Program-made: the position numbers and the translations under genes
Shown here: positions 59,618 through 64,000 of the stretch, one piece after another
Layout of the letters: the number at the start of each line of letters is the position of its first letter
Position numbering within the stretch: the stretch's first letter is position 1
Assembly (NCBI GenBank): GCA_050946375.1
Contig: JBMNUT010000004.1
Location: 62,001 to 126,000, forward strand
DNA length: 64,000 nucleotides
From: UBA1794 sp050946375
GTDB taxonomy: Bacteria > Bacteroidota > Bacteroidia > Bacteroidales > Bacteroidaceae
Direction: 5' to 3'
The notes under the pieces: model-generated
The model's database searches: none
What the model saw: only the letters and a program-made list of their open reading frames with translations
What the model was told of the DNA's origin: nothing

Positions 59618-59677
59618 AAAAGTGCCGGTACTTTTCCCGTAAAGTCACGGGGGAAAACGGGAAAAGCGCCGCAACTT
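59618..59677. repeat. 22-bp phased repeat array M
   Basis: AAAAGTGCCGGTACTTTTCC, AAAGTCACGGGGGAAAACG and AAAAGCGCCGCAACTT. It overlaps the stop of the acetyltransferase gene by two bases. Confidence 0.68.
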
Positions 59678-60242
59678 ACAGCTCGATACGCTTGATGAAA
59701 CGCGCCGGAACGCCACCCACAACCGTATTCTCCGGCACGTCTTTCGTCACTACTGCTCCCGCAGCTACTACCGAGTTATCGCCAATCGTCACGCCCGACA
59801 GTATGGTCGAATTGGAACCGACCCATACGTTCTTCCCGAGCACAATAGGAGCCGGATAAGTCGTCTTGCGGTCTTCCGGTTTCATGCCATGATTGAGCGT
59901 AGCAAACACTACATTATGCCCTATCTGGCAGCCATCGCCGAGCGTTACGCCGCCGTGGTCCTGAAAATGACAGCAGGCATTGATGAAAACCTGCTCCCCG
60001 ATCGTTATATTCTTGCCGAAGTCCGTATAAAACGGAGGGAATACCCGAAGCGAAGCCGGCACTGTCTTCCCGAAAAGTTCAGACAACAATGCCCGTACCT
60101 CATCGGGAGTGTGATAAGCGGCATTCAACCGAAAAGTAACCCGCCGCGCCTCGTCGCTCATTTCGTCCATGAATTGCTGGATATCCGGCGTATTCAGCGC
60201 CTTACGCGTCTTGACATATTCTAAAAAGCTGTCGAGTGTCAT
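59676..60242 (-). CDS. Sugar O-acetyltransferase, maltose/galactoside acetyltransferase-like
   Basis: Protein of 188 residues with an N-terminal maltose-acetyltransferase helical cap (FRLNAAYHTPDEVRALLSEL) and left-handed beta-helix hexapeptide repeats (FGKNITIGEQVFINACCHF, VTLGDGCQIGHNVVF, IVLGKNVWVGSNSTILSGVT, IGDNSVVAAGAVVTKDV). The catalytic histidine is in ATLNHGM. It uses acetyl-CoA; the acceptor sugar is unknown. It appears to stand alone. Confidence 0.92.
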   Translation of the reverse strand: MTLDSFLEYVKTRKALNTPDIQQFMDEMSDEARRVTFRLNAAYHTPDEVRALLSELFGKTVPASLRVFPPFYTDFGKNITIGEQVFINACCHFQDHGGVTLGDGCQIGHNVVFATLNHGMKPEDRKTTYPAPIVLGKNVWVGSNSTILSGVTIGDNSVVAAGAVVTKDVPENTVVGGVPARFIKRIEL

Positions 60243-60377
60243 ATTTTAAATTCCTGTTTGTTTACTGATAATCTATCTCATGCCCGGAAATAATATAAAA
60301 GCAGAATTCCCCGCAATTCCGGACGAATCGCGAGGAATCCCTTATATGAAACCTGAAAAGGCTCAGCCAGTCCGGGT
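60243..60377. other. Short gap between two minus-strand genes
   Basis: Only 135 nt, no gene. It would hold the promoter of the acetyltransferase gene and the 3-prime end of the GGGtGRT unit, but I found no convincing -7 box or hairpin. Confidence 0.4.
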
Positions 60378-61388
60378 TTATTTATTCAATGCCGTAGCTA
60401 CGTCCACTGCACAAGCTACCGTACAGCCTACCATCGGGTTGTTACCGATGCCGAGGAATCCCATCATCTCTACGTGTGCAGGAACAGAAGAAGAGCCTGC
60501 AAACTGAGCATCGCTGTGCATACGGCCCATAGTGTCGGTCATACCGTAAGAAGCAGGACCGGCAGCCATGTTATCGGGGTGCAGCGTACGTCCCGTACCG
60601 CCGCCCGAAGCTACAGAGAAGTAAGGCTTTCCGGCCAAAATGCGTTCCTTTTTGTACGTTCCGGCAACGGGATGCTGGAAACGAGTGGGGTTCGTAGAGT
60701 TACCCGTAATGGAAACGTCTACTCCCTCTTTCCACATGATGGCAACGCCTTCGCGAACGTCGTCAGCGCCATAGCATTTTACCTTGGCGCGCGGGCCGTT
60801 TGAGTAAGCGATTTCGCGAACTACTTTCAATTCGCCCGTGTAATAGTCAAACTGCGTCTGTACATAAGTAAAACCATTGATGCGGGAGATGATTTGGGCA
60901 GCGTCTTTTCCCAAACCGTTCAGGATGCAGCGGAGCGGTTCTTTACGTACTTTGTCAGCCTTGGCAGCGATTTTGATAGCGCCTTCAGCAGCTGCAAACG
61001 ACTCGTGACCGGCCAAGAAAGCGAAGCACTTGGTTTCCTCGCGCAGCAACATGGCAGCCAGATTACCATGACCCAGACCTACCTTACGGTCATCGGCAAC
61101 CGAACCCGGAATACAGAAGGACTGCAGACCGATACCGATAGCCTCAGCAGCTTCGGAAGCATTCTTGCAACCTTTTTTCAGCGCAATTGCACAGCCTACC
61201 ACATAAGCCCATTTTGCATTCTCGAAGCAGATGGGTTGTGTTTCCTCACACGTCTTATAAGGATCAAGACCATATTCTTCGCAAATCTTGTTAGCCTCTT
61301 CGATGTCCTTGATGCCATTCTCGTTCAGGGCGGCAAGAATTTGTTTGATGCGACGGTCCTGGCTTTCAAATTTAACTTCTCTAATCAT
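60378..61388 (-). CDS. GGGtGRT protein
   Basis: Protein of 336 residues from the ATG at 61388 (MIREVKFESQDRR). It has the family-naming sequence SGGGTGRTLHPDNMAAGPAS plus several conserved cysteines (NKICEEYG, KTCEETQPICFEN, RCILNGLG). I recall this name from genome annotation for a family of unknown function that goes with a scaffold-like gene, as here (19 nt between genes). No Walker or Rossmann motif is clear. The cysteines and the partner suggest a metal-cluster role, by inference. Confidence 0.88.
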   Translation of the reverse strand: MIREVKFESQDRRIKQILAALNENGIKDIEEANKICEEYGLDPYKTCEETQPICFENAKWAYVVGCAIALKKGCKNASEAAEAIGIGLQSFCIPGSVADDRKVGLGHGNLAAMLLREETKCFAFLAGHESFAAAEGAIKIAAKADKVRKEPLRCILNGLGKDAAQIISRINGFTYVQTQFDYYTGELKVVREIAYSNGPRAKVKCYGADDVREGVAIMWKEGVDVSITGNSTNPTRFQHPVAGTYKKERILAGKPYFSVASGGGTGRTLHPDNMAAGPASYGMTDTMGRMHSDAQFAGSSSVPAHVEMMGFLGIGNNPMVGCTVACAVDVATALNK

Positions 61389-61407
61389 GTGTTCTTCCTC
61401 CTTATTT

Positions 61408-62109
61408 CTATTCGTGACGTGGATCAATATGTTTAACAGCTCCCTGTTCGGCGGTAAAGCGGCCGTATGTTCCCGTAACCTTCTTCAAGGCTTCGTTGGC
61501 ATCCGTGCCCTTTTTGATTTCTTCCATGAATTTCCCGAGATGAACGAACTCGTATCCGCAAATCTCATCGTTCTCATCCAGAGCAATGGTCTTGATGTAT
61601 CCTTCAGCCATTTCCAGGTAACGCGAACCTTTTGCAAGCGTTCCGTACAGCGTACCTACCTGGCTGCGCAAACCCTTGCCCAGGTCTTCCAAGCCGGCGC
61701 CGATCATCAGACCGCCCTCGGAGAAGGCAGACTGAGTACGGCCGTAGACTATTTGCAAGAACAGCTCGCGCATTGCCGTATTGATGGCGTCGCATACCAA
61801 ATCGGTATTCAGGGCTTCCAGAATAGTCTTGCCCGGAAGGATTTCGCTCGCCATGGCTGCAGAGTGAGTCATGCCGGAGCAACCGATCGTCTCCACGAGA
61901 GCTTCCTGAATTACGCCTTCCTTTACGTTAAGAGTCAGCTTGCATGCGCCCTGCTGCGGTGCACACCAGCCAATTCCGTGCGTCAGTCCGGAAATATCCT
62001 TGATTTCTTTTGCTTTTACCCACTTGCCTTCTTCGGGAATGGGGGCCGGACCATGATTGGGGCCTTTCTTAACCACACACATGTGTTCCACTTCTTGTGA
62101 ATAAGTCAT
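61408..62109 (-). CDS. Fe-S cluster assembly scaffold-like protein (NifU/IscU N-terminal type)
   Basis: Protein of 233 residues. WCAPQQGACKLTLNV and ALVETIGCSGMTHSAAMASE hold conserved cysteines, and LEALNTDLVCDAINTAMRELF is the IscU-like helix. It is longer than IscU and lacks the LPPVK motif, so it is a divergent scaffold. The N-terminus MTYSQEVEHMCVVKKGPNHG is typical of the group paired with GGGtGRT proteins. The leader is about 75 nt after a -7 box at 62190-62197. Confidence 0.85.
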   Translation of the reverse strand: MTYSQEVEHMCVVKKGPNHGPAPIPEEGKWVKAKEIKDISGLTHGIGWCAPQQGACKLTLNVKEGVIQEALVETIGCSGMTHSAAMASEILPGKTILEALNTDLVCDAINTAMRELFLQIVYGRTQSAFSEGGLMIGAGLEDLGKGLRSQVGTLYGTLAKGSRYLEMAEGYIKTIALDENDEICGYEFVHLGKFMEEIKKGTDANEALKKVTGTYGRFTAEQGAVKHIDPRHE

Positions 62110-62189
62110 AACTTTTGGATTTATGGGTTTGAGTTAGTATTTTAGATGCCTAAGCAATCTGTTTAGTCTTGTCAGTATGAAAAGTCGTG

Positions 62190-62197
62190 CAAAGATA
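62190..62197 (-). promoter_or_regulatory. -7 box of scaffold-GGGtGRT unit
   Basis: The minus strand reads TATCTTTG, 80 nt before the start at 62109. Confidence 0.62.
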
Positions 62198-62282
62198 GTT
62201 TTTTCCCGCATAGGGCACAAGAACTTGCGTCAAAAAATAGTCGGTTTCAGGCCGAAAAATGCAGTACCCTCCCCCAAAATGA

Positions 62283-62411
62283 TACAATACTTTTTCCGGA
62301 AGCCTCCCGGCCTTTCGGCAGAAGCCTTGCAGGTTTTCCCAAAAAGCCTTGCAGGTTTTCGGAAATAGATGCAAGACTTTTTTCCCGCACACGGGCAACG
62401 CTTTTCTTCCG
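62283..62411. repeat. 22-bp phased repeat array I
   Basis: The longest array, about six units. CTTGCAGG occurs at 62326 and 62348, exactly 22 bp apart. Units include CTTGCAGGTTTTCCCAAAAA and TGCAAGACTTTTTTCCC. It fills the gap between divergent promoters. Confidence 0.82.
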
Positions 62412-62429
62412 CATTAGGCACAAAAGAGT

Positions 62430-62437
62430 TACCTTTG
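62430..62437 (+). promoter_or_regulatory. -7 box of gldF-gldG fusion gene
   Basis: TACCTTTG ends 8 nt before the ATG at 62446, so the mRNA would be leaderless or nearly so. Confidence 0.65.
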
Positions 62438-62445
62438 CCCCACTT

Positions 62446-64000
62446 ATGAAACCGAACGCACACGCGCTTTTCAAGAAAGAATTGGAGTCGCTCCTCATCG
62501 CATCGGGGGGATGGGTGGCTCTGCTGCTGTGGATTGTGGGCAACGGCTGCATGCTGTGGATTTTCAACGGCACATATAATCTGCTCGACGGGGGAAGCGC
62601 CACACTCCGTCCCTTCTTTCAGCTGGCCCCCCTGCTCCTGCTCCTGTTAGTCCCCGCTTTCACCATGCGTTCCTATGCCGAAGAGCGGCGAAGCGGGACA
62701 TGGGAACTGCTGAACACCCACCCCGTCTCACCTCTGCTCATACTGGCAGGAAAATTCCGGGCTGCCTTCTGCTTCTGCTGCTACCTACTTTTATATAGCC
62801 TCCCCCAGCTGTTCATCGTTTATTCGCTCTCCACGCGAGGCATCGACGCCGGAGAAGTGGCAGGCGGCTATGCGGGACTGCTCCTGCTCTGCGCCGCTTT
62901 CTGCAGCATCGGGCTGTTTGCTTCCTCGTGCACGAAGAACGCTGCCACGGCCTACCTGGCCGGACTGGCATTGTGCTTCGTGTTCTACTTCGGCTGTGCC
63001 CTCCTTGCTTCGCTCTTCTCCTCGGGAGCCTTGCACGAAGCCTGGGAGTCGGTTGGAATGCAAGCCCGCTACGAACCGATGACGCGGGGCATGCTCACTT
63101 CCGACGCTTGCATTTATTTCCTTTCCCTGACTCTTCTTTTTCTGGCCCTTACCCTGATTCAGACCAACCGGGGCGACAAACGCCTGAAGCGGTGGCTCCC
63201 CTGGGGCATAGCCGCCCTCGTCGTGCTGAACCTGCTGACCACCCGTTTCAGCTTCCGCTGGGACCTGACCGCCGACAAGCGGCACACGCTTTCCGCTACG
63301 ACGCAGGAATTGCTCAAATCGCTGCCCCGCCCCATCGAAGTCACGCTTTATCTGAACGGAAAGCTAAACCCGCAATTCCACTCGCTGCGCAGCGCGACTA
63401 TCGACCTGCTGACGGAAATGGCCAACTATACGCCGCACGGGATAAAACTGACACTCGAAGACCCCAACCTGCAGGTGGCCAATTCTCCACAAGGAGCCGC
63501 ACTGCTCGCAAAACTGGAGCAACGCGGCATCACCCCCCTTTCCGTAAACGAGCGCGACATACAGAACGGACAGACCATTGCGCAAATCGTTTTCCCCTGG
63601 GCAGAGGTCGTTTATGAAAACGATACGCTGCCCGTGCCGCTCCTGCGAAGAGATGTGCTGAAAAGCGCCAGCGAAGTGCTCCACCAGTCCAAGGCCGAAC
63701 TGGAATACGGCTTCTCCGACGCGCTGAGAATACTGTCGATTGACGAGCCCGACCGGATTGCTTTTGTCGAAGGCCATGGAGAAATGGGCGAACCCGAGCT
63801 TTACCAGGCCTACAATGCCCTGAGCCGCTACTTCCAGGTAGAGCGCGGTCCGCTGCAAGGAAGCGTCGATTTGCTCACGCCCTACAAGGCACTCATCATA
63901 GCCGCTCCGCAGAAGCCTTTCACCGAAGCCGAGAAGTTCATGCTCGACCAGTATCTCATGCAGGGCGGAAGCATACTTCTTTTTGCCAACGGTGCCGAGT
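62446..64000 (+). CDS. GldF-GldG fusion, ABC exporter permease plus substrate-binding-like domain (partial)
   Basis: Continuous frame of 518 codons up to the window edge, without a stop. Residues 1-245 are an ABC-2 type permease of the GldF kind with six membrane segments (LFKKELESLLIASGGWVALL, MRSYAEERRSGTWELLNTHP, the EER-G-T-E-LL coupling helix). From about residue 245 a further segment (WLPWGIAALVVLNLLTT) leads to the GldG-like part: FRWDLTADKRHTLSATTQEL, then PIEVTLYLNG, and EYGFSDALRILS. In gliding flavobacteria, GldF and GldG are separate. The fusion and the absence of gliding genes suggest another exporter role. The ATPase GldA is not in the window. Confidence 0.9.
   Translation, partial: MKPNAHALFKKELESLLIASGGWVALLLWIVGNGCMLWIFNGTYNLLDGGSATLRPFFQLAPLLLLLLVPAFTMRSYAEERRSGTWELLNTHPVSPLLILAGKFRAAFCFCCYLLLYSLPQLFIVYSLSTRGIDAGEVAGGYAGLLLLCAAFCSIGLFASSCTKNAATAYLAGLALCFVFYFGCALLASLFSSGALHEAWESVGMQARYEPMTRGMLTSDACIYFLSLTLLFLALTLIQTNRGDKRLKRWLPWGIAALVVLNLLTTRFSFRWDLTADKRHTLSATTQELLKSLPRPIEVTLYLNGKLNPQFHSLRSATIDLLTEMANYTPHGIKLTLEDPNLQVANSPQGAALLAKLEQRGITPLSVNERDIQNGQTIAQIVFPWAEVVYENDTLPVPLLRRDVLKSASEVLHQSKAELEYGFSDALRILSIDEPDRIAFVEGHGEMGEPELYQAYNALSRYFQVERGPLQGSVDLLTPYKALIIAAPQKPFTEAEKFMLDQYLMQGGSILLFANGAE

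Noticed and set aside
62283..62411. CRISPR array
   Set aside because: Units are contiguous and degenerate at 22 bp, with no unique spacers and no cas genes. The same holds for the other arrays.
1..64000. tRNA, rRNA or insertion sequences
   Set aside because: I scanned intergenic regions for cloverleaf ends and transposase-like frames and recognised none. A covariance-model scan would be decisive.

Overview
The window comes from a member of the order Bacteroidales, most likely the Bacteroides/Phocaeicola/Parabacteroides neighbourhood. The evidence is the repeated Bacteroidetes promoter pattern (TTTG, 19-20 nt, then TAnnTTTG), the scarcity of Shine-Dalgarno sites, and order-typical gene sets: HU-CCDC81/SPOR protein, stand-alone MetH reactivation domain, GldF-GldG fusion, a dolichyl-phosphate-mannose-synthase-like gene beside pyrC, and TamB divergent from tsaD. 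I recognise no tRNA, rRNA, CRISPR array, insertion sequence or prophage. This is a chromosomal core segment with one accessory-looking island at the left edge.

Layout. 0.2-3.1 kb: a tight six-gene cluster of unassigned, partly membrane-bound proteins. Two of them carry homologous J-like domains, one with an intact HPD and the other with two degenerate copies. It is followed by a possible decayed gene. 3.6-10 kb (minus): an operon of a secreted protein with a gliding-type C-terminal domain, uvrA, a YbaK-like deacylase, an FKBP prolyl isomerase and a diiron flavoprotein. 10-12.1 kb: a LysM/periplasmic-binding protein and an outer-membrane barrel. 12.3-16 kb: SDR, CRP-like regulator, alpha/beta hydrolase, AraC regulator. 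16-18 kb: map and tsaD. 18-24.5 kb: tamB, an MBL-fold hydrolase, a second CRP-like regulator. 24.5-27.7 kb: a polyprenol-phosphate glycosyltransferase, pyrC, MetH reactivation domain. 27.9-33.1 kb: mfd, a small transcription unit with a 33-residue ORF, rplU-rpmA, a Fur-family gene. 33.4-39.3 kb: HU/SPOR, FHA and lipoprotein genes, then pheT, yebC-like and a TSCPD protein. 39.6-44.2 kb: mntH-type and kup-type transporters and dapA. 44.2-48.9 kb: ligA, trmD, pyrD-pyrK. 49-50.7 kb: an XRE regulator and a 1.27-kb AT-rich gap full of palindromes and repeats. 50.7-54.4 kb: holA, an HsdR-N-like nuclease-fold protein, a coiled-coil/zinc-ribbon protein, a Nif3-like protein. 54.6-59.5 kb: BASS transporter, threonine aldolase, class A penicillin-binding protein. 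59.7-62.1 kb: an acetyltransferase, then a GGGtGRT protein paired with an Fe-S scaffold-like protein. From 62.4 kb: a GldF-GldG fusion cut by the window edge.

Two non-coding patterns run through the whole window. First, at least fifteen intergenic sites carry short arrays of degenerate repeats with a period of about 22 bp. The typical unit is AAAG-NN-TGCARG-CTTTT-CCGG, and T- and A-tracts alternate about every 11 bp. One array forms the 3-prime end of uvrA. Second, the mntH and threonine-aldolase genes share an almost identical promoter module of about 92 bp with a GAAAAC/GTTTTC palindrome. Several genes (HU/SPOR, BASS transporter, GldFG, the gliding-domain protein) have start codons only 8-10 nt from the -7 box, which predicts leaderless mRNAs.
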